NCBI GenBank assembly: GCA_029204225.1 | Contig: CM055097.1 | Coordinates: forward strand, 8,139,411-8,203,410 | Source: Diphasiastrum complanatum | Lineage: Eukaryota > Streptophyta > Lycopodiopsida > Lycopodiales > Lycopodiaceae | Direction: 5' to 3' | Length of the DNA: 64,000 bases | Shown here: in pieces, positions 11,771-22,790 of the stretch | Layout: each line of letters starts with the position of its first letter | Numbering within the stretch: the first letter of the stretch is position 1 | Notes under the pieces: generated by a model | Seen by the model: only the letters and a program-made list of their open reading frames with translations | Database searches by the model: none | Told to the model about the DNA's origin: nothing | Position numbers and translations under genes: made by a program

Positions 11771-14700
11771 ATGGCAGCAGCAGGAAGTATAGGCCTTTGC
11801 TGCAACCCAATTCATCAGCATCATCATCGCTTTTTCTATTCTGATCCTTCTCATCATCCTCATAATTCCATAACCATGGCCATGGCAGCACAAACTTGGA
11901 TGACCAGCAGCTTGGAGGAGGAAGGTGACTGCTTGCTCTGCTCTGGTTTTGATTTATGCTGCTATTTCTTCTTCTTTTTCTTCTTAGTAAGGTTTGATGG
12001 GCTACTAGATGCCTGCGTTCTTGATGGGTTTTGGGTTATGCAGGCGAAGCAGCCAGAGTAGACGGGCTGTGGCAGCAGTTCTTCTCGGATCCTTCGCAGT
12101 GGCGGGACAGAAGGTCTGATAAGGTGAGATGTAAACGAACATGCTCGACTTTACAGCTGGGTCTAATCCAGGTTGCGTTGATAAATTTGATTTAGTTTTG
12201 CTTTTGCACAGTTATGGGTTTTTGCAAGAAATTCAGATTGCAGTACTTACACGCTATATGTGATTACGTTCACTAGTGCTTCGTCGCTTAGATTTGTGTG
12301 GATAGCTCAGCAGCTTTTTGTACGCCTGCTTTGATGATGTCAATCGACTCAATTCCAGCATTTGATATCATTTTACCTTGTTTGCTGGAAGCTGTGAATG
12401 CTCATGTTGTACGCTGGTAGTTTTTTCAGAGAAATCCGAGATTTCCCGACTTCACACATAAGACTGCAAAGAAGGCACTATGGATTGATAACAGGGTTAA
12501 TCCTTCTTGGGTACAGGCCAGACTAGCTGCCATGGTACAAGGTAAAGAACAAGGGCAATCCGTTTCTACAACATCTGAAATCTCTGGTATGCTTCTACTT
12601 TTTTCATGCTCCCTTCTTTCATCAGCATTGCCTGGCCGAGGAGACAGATGAATTTGCACTTTGCAGCTATGTTTTAAGCCACATCAAATTCCTTGATCAT
12701 ATTCCACCAAAGTTTTGATCCATGCTTGGGTTTAGGGCATGCAGCCAAAATCAAAATGGAACAGCTTTGGCAGGAGTTTTTCTTAGATCCATCGCAGTGG
12801 TGGAACAACAGATTTATTAAGGTGAGGTTATCCATCTTAACATGCCAATTGAAGATGACTTGTGAACTGAGGCTGTGAGGCTGGTTTTGGACTTATCTCA
12901 GGCTTCAGTTGATTTGGCTAATCACTTATGACTTGTGCCCAGTGAAAAGCTTTTCAATGGTGCTAGGGTTTTATGCATATGAGGCTGATGGTCATTGAAG
13001 TCCTTTTCCCTAAGTTGTAGCTATGTCTGTGATCTGTGTACTGTCATGTAGAAAAGTCCAAAGTATCCGGACTTTAAACATAAGATTACAGATGAGGGCC
13101 TATGGATTGAAGGTTGGCTAACACCTGCCTGGGTTAAACCAAAAATGGCCACAATGGCATTGGGTCAAATACAATCTGGTGGTGGATTGAGATCTTGGTA
13201 AGCTTTTAATCCGTGTGTGGACTGTGGAGCTCTAGGCTCAAGAATTGAGATACATGTCTTTTTTGTTGTTTTCTTCTTGAAGTTCACACTTTGCTTGCAG
13301 GCTGCCCCACTCCTTTTGCATAGGTGATGATGTGAGCAAACTCTGTCAGGAGGGACGATTGACAGAGGCGCTGCACATGGTGGAGCTTATTCTTCAGCAC
13401 AACATCAAACCTCCATTCAACACCTATGGTAGCCTTTTGAAGGGGTGCGTTAGAAGGAAAGCCCTGGTGGAGGGCAAACGAGTGCATGCCCTTGTAGTCC
13501 AAAGTGGACTCGATTCAGACATTTTCCTAGGAAAAGCCCTTGTTGACATGTATGCCAAGTGCGGTAGTGTGTTGGATGCACGCAAAGTATTCAACACAAT
13601 GCCTGAACAAAATGTATTTCTGTGGACTGCTATCATTTCAGCATATGCTGATCACGGACAAGGTGAGGAGGCTTTAAATCTCTTTCAGGAAATGCAGCAG
13701 GCAGGCATAGCACCGGACAAGGTTGCATTCCTTGTTGTCCTAAAAGCTTGTGCCAGGATTGCAGCCCTTGAACAGGGGAAACAGCTTCATTCCGACATAA
13801 TCAGAAGTGGCTTGGAGTCAGATGTGAATATCGGGAACACCCTTGTTGACATGTATGCAAAATGTGGCTCCTTAGAGCATGCACGTCAGGTGTTCTATAA
13901 GATGAGTGAGCGAACTGTGGTTTCATGGAGTGCGATCATTGCAGGATATGCACAGAATGGGCTTGCCAAGGAAGCCCTTGCTCTGTATGAGCAAATGGAG
14001 GAGGAAGGTGTGCAGCCAAACAATGTCACATATGTTATTCTCCTAAAAGTATGTGCCAGCATGGTAGCCCTGGAAAAAGGCAAGCAACTCCATTTAGACA
14101 TCATGAGGAATGGCTTTGATTCAGATGTGATTGTAGGGAACACGCTTGTTGACATGTATGCAAAATGTGGGTGCATAGAGCATGCACGTCAGGTGTTTGA
14201 CAAAATGGCTGATCGAGATGTTGTTTCCTGGAATTCGATGATTGCAGGATATGTAAAATGTGGGTGCATAGAGCATGCACGACAGATTTTTAACAAAATG
14301 AGTGAACGAAATGTGGTTTCATGGAGTGCGATGATTGCAGGATATGCACAGAATGGGCTTAGCAAGGAGGCCCTTGCTCTATATGAGCAAATGAAACAGG
14401 AAGATGTGCAGCCAAACAATGTTACATATGCTATTCTTTTAAAAGCATGTGCCAGCATTGCAGCCCTGGAAGAGGGCAAGCAGCTCCATTCCCACATCAA
14501 AAGAAGTGGCTTTGAGTTGGATGTGATTGTGGGCAGTGCCCTTGTTGACATGTATGCAAAATGCGGGCGCATAGAGCATGCACGTCAGGTGTTCAACAAA
14601 ATGAGTGAACGGGATGTGGTGTCATGGAATGCCATGATTGTGGGATATGCGCAGCAAGGGCTTGGCAATGAGGCTCTCACACTTTTGGAGCAAATGCAAA

Positions 14701-14936
14701 GGGAAGGCACGAAGCCTGATGAGGCCACATATGTTAGTGTTCTCTCTGCATGCAGCCATTCTGGTCTGGTGTCTGAGGGTCGTCATCTCTTTGATTCCAT
14801 GTGCAAAGGTCATGGTTTTACACCAACCATGAAACACTATGCCTGTGTGGTCGATCTTTTGGGCCGTTCAGGGTGCCTTGCTGATGCTGAGGATTTGATC
14901 ACTAAAATGCCGATTCAGCCCGATGTTGTGGTTTGA
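11771..14936 (+). CDS. PDF-motif/PPR fusion protein, copy 1 (C-terminally truncated)
   Basis: Six exons in consistent phase: 11771-11924, 12044-12123, 12430-12586, 12745-12821, 13052-13197 and 13301-14936, giving 749 residues. Exon 1 encodes a His/Ser-rich N-terminus, possibly an organelle transit peptide. Exons 2+3 and 4+5 each encode one PDF motif, the module known from plant organellar ssDNA-binding (OSB) proteins: LWQQFFSDPSQW then NPRFPDFTHK; LWQEFFLDPSQWW then SPKYPDFKHK. Each is split by a phase-0 intron. Exon 6 encodes tandem PLS-type pentatricopeptide repeats, with VDMYAKCG and VVSW.AMIAGYAQ motifs repeated. No OB-fold SSB domain is visible upstream. The reading frame ends at TGA 14934-14936, where copy 2 has a Trp codon; the E/DYW region beyond is degenerate. 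PPRs bind organellar RNA; the role of PDF motifs here is inferred. The gene may be a functional truncated form or a young pseudogene. Confidence 0.8.
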
Positions 14937-15433
14937 GTGACTTTACTTGAGGCGCCTAGAAACCATGGTGTGTGGAAATAGGAAGACTTGCCTTTGATTG
15001 TGCTATGAAGTTGGAACCAGAAAATGCTGCAGCTTATCTGCTGCCTTCAAACATCTACGCAGCAGTCAGCAGGATGGATGAGGTAGCAAAGATGAGAAAA
15101 GAAGTGAAGCATGCACATGTGAAAATGCACATGTGAAAAAAATGCCTGGGTACAGCAGGATGGAAGTTGGCAACCAAGGGCATGCGTTTCTTGTAGGCGA
15201 TGCAAGCCATCCACACAAAGGGATTCTGACCCAATTGGATAGATTGGTGGGTCTGACAAGAGAGGCAAGGTGGGTATATGCCTGCACGTCAATTGTGACA
15301 TGTATTGACATCAAGAAGAACCTTTGGGTGTGCGGTGACTGCCACAATGCCACCAAGATCATCTCACAAATTTGTTCAGGCCTGGATCCACCATGTTAGG
15401 GATGTCTTCTGTGCCTGCAGGGATTATGGGTGA
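14937..15433 (+). pseudogene. degenerate E/DYW tail of PDF-PPR copy 1
   Basis: Recognisable continuation of the PPR gene after the premature TGA. A one-base deletion near 14972, relative to copy 2, breaks the frame in the E region. Further on, MPGYSRMEVGNQGHAFLVGD belongs to the E+ region and NLWVCGDCHNATKI to the DYW deaminase core (the second zinc CxxC). The segment that should carry the HxE catalytic motif is missing, apparently deleted between about 15275 and 15305. The last codons read CACRDYG before TGA at 15431, a mutated form of the family's DYW terminus. The tail is therefore not translated as a working deaminase. Confidence 0.75.
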
Positions 15434-16223
15434 TGGCCTTGGTTGTCAAATGCTCTAGTCCGATCCCTGTGTGATCTTGGCCTGATTCTTGGTTTGATGT
15501 CCCATATCTTTTGTACTTTTGTCTATAAAGTAAGTCGTTCAGAGTAGAAGTTCAACATCGTAATTGGCATGAGGAGTGATAGCGGACAGGTGTTGAATGT
15601 TCATAGGCTCTGAACATCTGTGTTTAGAGCCGTATTCAATTGGCCTAAGGGCCAATCACGCCGGTAGCAGGCCGTGAGCAGCAAGCCTGCTACCATGTAA
15701 AAGCAGCCTTCAATGTAGTTTCAAGAAACGGCAAGTTTATAAGTTTTTACTTTTTTGATCGTAGTCGTGCTCAATGAGGATTTTTTCTCAAATTGAACAT
15801 ATATTTTTCAAGGTTTATTCTATTCATTCCTCTCATACTTTGTATAACATAATGGACCATCAAACTCTGAATTCAAAGTCACAAGCCAAATATTATCAAC
15901 ATATCACGAGAAGCTTGTCTTATGTGCATTCAAATCATTAATAAACAAAAAAACAAAATTGCACTTTAGACCATTTTAAAAGCACAATGCTCAAACTCTC
16001 ACCTAAGATTAACACCTCAGCTTTTAGCAAATCATCATAGTAACTTATTGCTATTGCAGCAAAGCTAAAAAAAAGCCTCACAAGCTACATGCTTAGAAAT
16101 GGATCCATTAGCAAAAGTTGTGGATAGCACACCACAAACTCATCCATAAAATTAGAATTTGTCTCTTACCAGAATCTCAATCGGATACAATCGCAGAGTC
16201 ATCAACATGTGATTTGTACCATC

Positions 16224-16277
<54 letters not shown>

Positions 16278-19200
16278 TGATTTGCTCTCAATATATGATA
16301 GGTCCTTGCTCATAGTCCTTATTTTTCATTTGGCACAAGTCTACATAAAGGGAGGACTTTTGGCAAGGGCATAGATGCATTTGCTCTCAAATGATTCCAG
16401 ATCATCTTATACATATGCTCGTCTATTGTAGATTGTCAAAGCACTTCAGTGCAATATACTTTCTTTTTTATGGTCCTATTCCTATGGACAATGCAAAACA
16501 ATGGGCATTCCTAGTTAGAAAAGTTCCATATTTTTTGAAACATCTAACATGACATGTTCAGAACATTTTTGGAAAATATGAAATTGAGCCATTGCAAATT
16601 AAATTCAGGTATGACATGTGGTAAAGTGCATGTGATGGCCACTTCTTTCAAACATTTGCAAGTCTCTTTCCTAGAATCAAAGACGTATAATTCCAACATA
16701 TTCAAATAAGTGTAAGTGCACCCATTATTGTTTTCTTGGTTTGGACTTCGGACCATTTTTTTTGGCTTGACCTAGAAATGCTTAAAGAACTCAAAGATGC
16801 TACATAAAATTGTGAAGGCAGTGATCAATACTACCTTTTGAATGCATGGCAGATCTCATATGCAAGTCACCTATGGGATTATGCACTTTAGAAATATGGA
16901 TGCCAACCAAACTAAAATTATCTATTTGTATATCGACAAACAAATAGTGTGTCCCACATAACATACAATGGAGGCACAACTCAGGACAGGACTTGCTTTT
17001 CATTTGCTCATTCTTTTAATGCCCTGCCCCTAGGACATGGACCAGGGTCCCCCTGCAAAGCTTGGTTCATAACTTGGCTTAAGGCCTCCTCTCTTTTTTC
17101 AAGGCTCATCTTTTTTTCAAGGCCTCACAAAGCATCATGGGGATCATTTTTTAGAGAAGGATCAACATTTTTTTTGGTGCCTTGCCTTTCTAGCATGGTT
17201 TTCAGCATTTTATATCTCCAGTATTCCATGAACAACACCAACCTACTCTTTCTTTCATCGATGTTTTTCAAGTATTGTCCTATCCATAGTTATTTGAAGC
17301 ATTATCTATAGTGTGAATCAATGTTTTGTATGGCTAGGCTTTTAGGGTATCGTTTATTGAGAAAAGACATGCCATATCAATACGCTCATTGGCCAGTAGC
17401 ATAGTTGTTTTCCTTTGGCATTGCCAACATCAAATTGCTGCTACAATTTGATTCAAGTAGTTAGAGTTTTTTGGGGGTTTGGAAGCATTGGATGAGGCCA
17501 AGAAATCTGTTGAATTTGTTGTTTCTAAGGTTGATTACATGTAATAGAACATATCCATTTGATGATTCCTACATTTGGAATAAATATCAAAAAAATACTT
17601 ACACATAATCAAGATTTGCACAATAATGCTTGCTTTGTAATGCTCACTAGAATAGTTGTTTGCTTTGCTCGGTAAAAACCTTAGTTTCTTCCAAGGGGAC
17701 AAGAATGTCGCATCACTGGTTAGCCATACTGAACCGTGGGTTCTTATACCTCTTTGTAGACCTATGAACTGGCAACCAACTGAAGTGAACTAGCCGAGGT
17801 GTCATACTACACTAGATAATGTGCTAGTGAAGGGACACATGAGAGAGGATATATATATCTCTCACTGCTCCTACTCTTGTTGATTGTCAATTCCCCTTGG
17901 AGGTTGTTTCAACATGCGTACTAAGAAAAAATTGAGTACTATCAACATATTGGAGGAGAGATATATCATGCTTAGACAAAAATGTTTGTATCCAATATAA
18001 GCATAAGCAATATTTGATCAACCACTAAAGTTAATAGCCCTTAAAGAACGTAATTTCACACTACTTTATGATGGTCAACTTATAAAATTGTCTTGAACAC
18101 CCTCCCAAGATCCTACATGCAGTAGTGCTCCAAGTAGGAGGAAGGCCAGTGGCTATCTCGATGGCATAAGAAGAATGTCATGGATTGGTCAAATAGGAGG
18201 CCCAAAGGTGTGCATGTGGCACTCACAAGCTCACATGGTATCATGACTCATTTAAATGCATTTCATTTTTGACCTTTCCAATTGAAAGGTGATTGGTTGA
18301 AAAAAACCTTATAGCACCATTCAACCTTTTAACATGAAGAGTTTCATACTTACCTTTCAAAACACCACCTTAAATAAATTGGACCAATTGTATGTCAAGA
18401 TTCAAATGGGCCAATCATATTGTGGCCCTTCATTTAATACTTACCAACCAAATGTGAAACACGCAACGCCCGTCAACTGGCAAGATTCAAAAAATGGGTG
18501 GCCACTGAAAGAGTCAAGCAAAGAGACTTGTCGATAGTGTGAAACCACCCTTTAATATTCATGTTCAGTTGACGTTATTGATGGTTTTGACTTTCAAAGG
18601 CCATAGCCATGCATTGTAGCTCAAGAATTCCAAGCCTAAGGTTTCCATCTATAAAAAAGTATCAATATTTAGCATTGTTGAACCATCAATACTACAAATG
18701 CTACAAGCACGTGAGGCTATGTGCTCAATTTTTCTTTGTATTGTGGAGTCACCTCCTAAAACGAAACTTTCACTTAAAACTCGAACAACATTTTTAAAAG
18801 TCTTCCCAAGACAATTCTCGTGTGGACAACCAATAAAAAAAGACACATAGCATGTAGAAATTCCAATGGAATGTGCACATGGACAGCCTTTGACGAGTTG
18901 TCACATGGCACAAGACTTTGACCGAGATGTGGATGTGTATGCGGTAGCTCATCTTTGGCTGTATACATACATACATATTATGTCGACAAAACAAAATCTT
19001 TCAAAAAATGCAAAATGAAAATGTCACTCTTGGTCAATATGTGGAAACCACAACAAAACCCAAAAACACGTAAAACTTGCAAAATGTTGAAAGTATCGCA
19101 AAATAAAAATTTGTGCATGCGCATATATGCAGGGAGGCTATAGAACCAAGCCCTGTCCCTGGGATTATGTTGCTCGGGCCCTCAACCTAAAGCTCTCGAG

Positions 19201-19383
19201 CAAGGGTCCTCTGAGCATGAAGGAAGAGACCAACAACCCCCCCCAAAGACATTTAATACTAAAGTGACTCTTCCCTAGAGAGAGCTTCAAATGAAGATTC
19301 CATGTGGCAAGACATAAGTGGATGGGGCGAGTCCACATGATGAAATATAAAAGGGCACTCACATGTCACCCTGCAAGAGCTTT
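15434..19383. other. intergenic, no gene recognised
   Basis: Nearly 4 kb of AT-rich DNA. Apart from the (GA)n tract at 16229 I see no conserved coding segment. The 16949-17311 open frame is Phe/Ser/Leu-rich and looks like noise. Around 18900 the short words 'cacatggcac' and 'catgtggca' recur, related to the tandem array at 19384. Confidence 0.4.
16229..16272. repeat. (GA)n microsatellite
   Basis: Uninterrupted run of about 22 GA dinucleotides. Confidence 0.95.
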
Positions 19384-19468
19384 AAGTGGCCGATGACTTC
19401 ACGTGGCAAGACATAAGTGGCCGATGATTCCACATGGCAAGACATAAGTGGCCGATGATTCCATAGTG
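19384..19468 (+). repeat. 31-base tandem repeat, about 2.7 copies
   Basis: Units start at 19384, 19415 and 19446. Each reads 'aagtggccgatga' then 'ttccacatggcaagacat' with few changes; the third is cut short. The first unit contains ACGTGGC, a G-box-like word. The array lies about 100-190 bases upstream of the likely TATA box of the kinase-ankyrin gene, so it may contribute to its promoter. Confidence 0.75.
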
Positions 19469-19569
19469 AGTTGGCCGCCCCAAACGTCTCTCAACTTTGT
19501 TTGCACATTGCCTCCAAAATGCAAGGATGCCCACATCAAATCATGATTGGTAATCATATAGATTCAAAT

Positions 19570-19579
19570 TATATATATA
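19570..19579 (+). promoter_or_regulatory. candidate TATA box of kinase-ankyrin gene
   Basis: The run 'tatatatata' sits about 210 bases upstream of the first ATG. A pyrimidine-rich leader (ctctcccttttttttcg, near 19600) follows. This is typical of plant promoters, but no transcript start is known. Confidence 0.45.
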
Positions 19580-19784
19580 CAATATAGCCCATCTTTTTCT
19601 CTCCCTTTTTTTTCGTTTTTTCTCAAATCTTTCCTCTTTTCAGTCTATCACTATACAGTAAGAGTCAAACTAGTGCTGCATAGATATAAGATCCAAGCAA
19701 CCTTTTTCTTCTCCTTTCACTCAAGCATTGCATTTCTCAAATACACAATTGGATTGGGCTTTAAGTTCCAGATCTGCTCTCAGC

Positions 19785-22700
19785 ATGCCAGGCGTGGCTG
19801 CTGAACCTCCTTATCATTATGTGGCTAAGTACAGAGAAGCGCACATAGAGGATCCAGATCTTTACGACTTGGATCAACTCCAGCTCCTTGTAGACAATGA
19901 TTCCAAGCAGGTCAAGACTCTGGGCAAAGGAGGCTTTGGCTCAATCCTAGTTGCTCATCTTCCCAAGAGGATTGACACCCACATGAAACCTTATGAGCTT
20001 CTTTCCAGCTTGACAGTGCAGAATTCAGTGTGGCCTTATAACCGTTTTGAGCAGATGGAAGCTCTGAAGAAGGTGGATCCTCCTCATACTCAGGTTTTGG
20101 TGGCAGTGAAGAGGATGAGTGAGTATGCTCCTGAGCTCATGGAGTCTTTGATCAGAGAGGCCTCAAGGCTGAGAAACCTCTGGGTATCACGGAATGTTGT
20201 TAAAGTCTATGGAATTGTGCAGAATCAGGAGCTTGAGAGCCCATGTATTGTGATGGACATTGTCCATGGTTGCAACCTCAATGCATTCATGCGCCCTTAT
20301 TCCATGAGCTCATCAGAGTTTGTGGAAGCTGGCTTCTCCGAGATGGATCGCCATAACCGTCTCATTTGGAAACTGGATCAAACTCTATGGTGGAAGAAGA
20401 AGCTGGAAATTTTCAGGGAGTTGATCTTCTCTCTGATGCTTTGTCACAACCAAGGAATCTTCCATGGAGACCTTAAGGGGGAAAATGTTCTCCTAGACCA
20501 ATTTCTGATTCCGAAGCTGGCAGATTTCGGATTGAGCTTCATGCGAAAGAAAGACTTGGCTTACTTCAAATCTTTCGGTGGATCTCTTTTCTGGGTTTCC
20601 CCAGAAATCTGTGATTCACCTGTACCTCCAGTAGAAGTTTTCAACGATCCTTATCCCTCGGACGTCTATTCTTTGGGGATGATACTTGTAGAAATGTTTC
20701 TGGAGGGGCATCTTCCGGATCAGGACGGAGAGGAATTCCTTATGGATAAGCTTCAAGGTGGATCTCCCATACCACTTAAGTTGCCTCCAAGTTCACAGAT
20801 CTCCGCATCTTTCTTCCAGACACAGATTTTGGGAAGAATGGACGATCTTGTTGAGAAATGCTGCTGTATTGATAGGGAGGACAGATGCTCTTTACAAGAA
20901 TGTCTGGCAGCTGTGGAGGAAATGTATTCATTAATCTGCAATAGCTACAGCAGCCCTCAAAGTGTCCCTCGGAGTCCCCTAGACATAGAAGATGCTTGCT
21001 TTGTTAGCAGTAGCAGCTTTTCAGAAATTCTGACAAAGTTTAGAACCAGATTTCCTGAGGTGCCAGAATGTGTTGTCCTTCAACCATCTAAGAACATGAT
21101 CGTGGACCCCGACGGCTATCTGCTGATTCATTGCTTTTGCAAACTGGATTTTGTGGAAGGAGTTAAATATATTGTTGAGAAGGCTTCTGCATGGGATTCT
21201 TATCCAAGCAGGGATGTTCTTGAGATGGCTTACATTTGTGTTGAAGAGGGCAGTTCGTCCGTTTTAAAGTTTCTGGCTAAAAACTGGAAAGACACTGTGA
21301 GTGAAGAGATTAACCTTGTCCATGAAGCTTGCAATCATGATAGCTCAGAGATTCTCCGATTTCTTGTCTTTGACTTGAACATGGATTTTGACAGTTACTA
21401 TGAGCTAGCGCTGCTGAAGCCAATACACTTGCTGGCGTTTAGGGGTAAAAATGACATGATACAAGTTCTTTTGGAAAAATCCGCCAAAATATCATCATCT
21501 GACCATGTCAAAGGATGTCAGTGTCAACAATGTGTACTGTATGACTATGTCAACACTGTCTGTTATTGGAGCGGCACGCCTGTCAATGAAAGGACACCCC
21601 TGGAATATGCAGTAGAGGGAGATCAAGTACATACGGTTGAGTTTCTTCTGAAGAAAGGAGCAATTGTTGATAGAATTCAATCCATAGAATCCCTGGCATG
21701 TAAATATAGAAGCATTAAAGTTGTTAAGAAACTCCTTGAATTGGGTTACAGCTTTGATCAGAAGCGCTACGGCTTTTTCCATCCCTTGCACATAATATGC
21801 GAAAATGGCCATGAACAACTCCTGGATCTTGTAAAAGGACACATAAAGACCAGAAATGATACACCTGATTACCTGAATGTCAGCCCTCCCTTGCATTACC
21901 TCTGTAGATATGGCAAGACAAAGATGGCCAAAATACTAATATCAGAAATGGGAGCAGACGTGAAGTATATAAACAAGGGCGGGAACACATTCTTGCATGA
22001 GGTGTCCAAAAAAGGGTACAAGGAGATTGCAGAATTGCTTCTCAGCCATGGAGTTGATCCTAATCTAGAGAACAATGATGGGCTGACAGCTTTGGATATT
22101 GCAGTTGAAATGGGGCATTTGGAACTTCAAAATTTACTGTTCAAGGTGGGCGGCGTCAGGGGCAAAGGTCTCAAGCCAACCGAGAACACCCAACAGATGG
22201 AACCAGAATCTCAAAGATGCCAGCTGACAAAAGCAGTTCAAGATGGAAATCTTCAAAAACTGAAGCAAATACTTGCAAAGGAATCACTGATATCAACCCT
22301 CAGCAGTGAAGCTCAATTCGACCTGGTCAAAACATGCTGTCAAAAAGGATATCTAGATATCCTTAGAGTTTTACATGAACACGGAGTGGATATTCATGGG
22401 CAAGTAGATCCATTTGGAATCAAGTCACCTCTTAATTTTGCTGCACAATATGGAAATGTAGATATCATAAAGTTCTTGATAGAGAAAGGGGTGCAGGTGA
22501 ATGTTCAACTTGAACCTAAAGCCAGCACAATATCATCAAGGCCGAAATTGAATTACAGGGAAGCCCTTCATTCTGCAGCAGGTGGGCAGCAAGCAGAAGC
22601 TATGGAGGCCTTGCTGCAAGCAGGGGCTAATCCCAACGCTCTTGATAATTGTGGTACAACGGCTATGGATCGAGCAATAGGTTACAAAAACAAGAGAATG

Positions 22701-22790
22701 ATAAAGTTGTTGATTGAGCATGGGTTTGACACAGGAAAGAGGGATAGAGAGGACCGAACGTACATGAGTAGAATAGCTGATATATACTAG
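19785..22790 (+). CDS. protein kinase with C-terminal ankyrin repeats
   Basis: Single exon from the first in-frame ATG (19785) to TAG (22788-22790), 1001 residues. The N-terminal kinase domain (about residues 40-385) has a Gly-rich loop LGKGGFGSI (46-54), the VAVK lysine at 109, the catalytic loop HGDLKGEN (227-234), ADFG (246-249), a SPE variant of the APE motif, and YPSDVYSLGMILVEMF. The catalytic Asp is preceded by Gly and not Arg, so it is a non-RD kinase; all key residues for catalysis seem present. From about residue 440 to 985 are ankyrin-type repeats, e.g. GNTFLHEVSKKGYKEIAELL and GLTALDIAVEMGHLEL, with a CxCxxC insert near residue 580. No signal peptide or membrane segment is evident, so it is probably cytosolic or nuclear. 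Kinase-then-ankyrin order is that of animal RIPK4/ANKK1; plant Raf-like ILKs have the reverse order. The substrate is unknown. Confidence 0.9.
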   Translation: MPGVAAEPPYHYVAKYREAHIEDPDLYDLDQLQLLVDNDSKQVKTLGKGGFGSILVAHLPKRIDTHMKPYELLSSLTVQNSVWPYNRFEQMEALKKVDPPHTQVLVAVKRMSEYAPELMESLIREASRLRNLWVSRNVVKVYGIVQNQELESPCIVMDIVHGCNLNAFMRPYSMSSSEFVEAGFSEMDRHNRLIWKLDQTLWWKKKLEIFRELIFSLMLCHNQGIFHGDLKGENVLLDQFLIPKLADFGLSFMRKKDLAYFKSFGGSLFWVSPEICDSPVPPVEVFNDPYPSDVYSLGMILVEMFLEGHLPDQDGEEFLMDKLQGGSPIPLKLPPSSQISASFFQTQILGRMDDLVEKCCCIDREDRCSLQECLAAVEEMYSLICNSYSSPQSVPRSPLDIEDACFVSSSSFSEILTKFRTRFPEVPECVVLQPSKNMIVDPDGYLLIHCFCKLDFVEGVKYIVEKASAWDSYPSRDVLEMAYICVEEGSSSVLKFLAKNWKDTVSEEINLVHEACNHDSSEILRFLVFDLNMDFDSYYELALLKPIHLLAFRGKNDMIQVLLEKSAKISSSDHVKGCQCQQCVLYDYVNTVCYWSGTPVNERTPLEYAVEGDQVHTVEFLLKKGAIVDRIQSIESLACKYRSIKVVKKLLELGYSFDQKRYGFFHPLHIICENGHEQLLDLVKGHIKTRNDTPDYLNVSPPLHYLCRYGKTKMAKILISEMGADVKYINKGGNTFLHEVSKKGYKEIAELLLSHGVDPNLENNDGLTALDIAVEMGHLELQNLLFKVGGVRGKGLKPTENTQQMEPESQRCQLTKAVQDGNLQKLKQILAKESLISTLSSEAQFDLVKTCCQKGYLDILRVLHEHGVDIHGQVDPFGIKSPLNFAAQYGNVDIIKFLIEKGVQVNVQLEPKASTISSRPKLNYREALHSAAGGQQAEAMEALLQAGANPNALDNCGTTAMDRAIGYKNKRMIKLLIEHGFDTGKRDREDRTYMSRIADIY

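Noticed and set aside
11562-11792. 76-codon frame with a Trp/Pro-rich sequence before PDF-PPR exon 1
   Set aside because: No domain, overlaps the likely 5' UTR and has no counterpart at copy 2.
13301-13335. GTG at 13332 as the start of a stand-alone PPR gene
   Set aside because: The open frame continues upstream to a splice acceptor at 13300 that joins in phase to the PDF exons, as in copy 2.
13424-14837. Minus-strand open frames inside the PPR exon of copy 1 (and plus-strand ones inside copy 2)
   Set aside because: Shadows of the repetitive PPR codons; the real frame is fixed by PPR motifs and splice phase.
16207-16273. Open frames with long Arg-Glu runs over GA repeats (also at 50240-50520 and 61780-61860)
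   Set aside because: They are translations of (GA)n microsatellites, with no conserved flanks.
19728-19784. TTG at 19728 as the kinase start
   Set aside because: Plant nuclear genes start at ATG almost always; the first in-frame ATG is 19785 and the extra 19 residues show no conservation.
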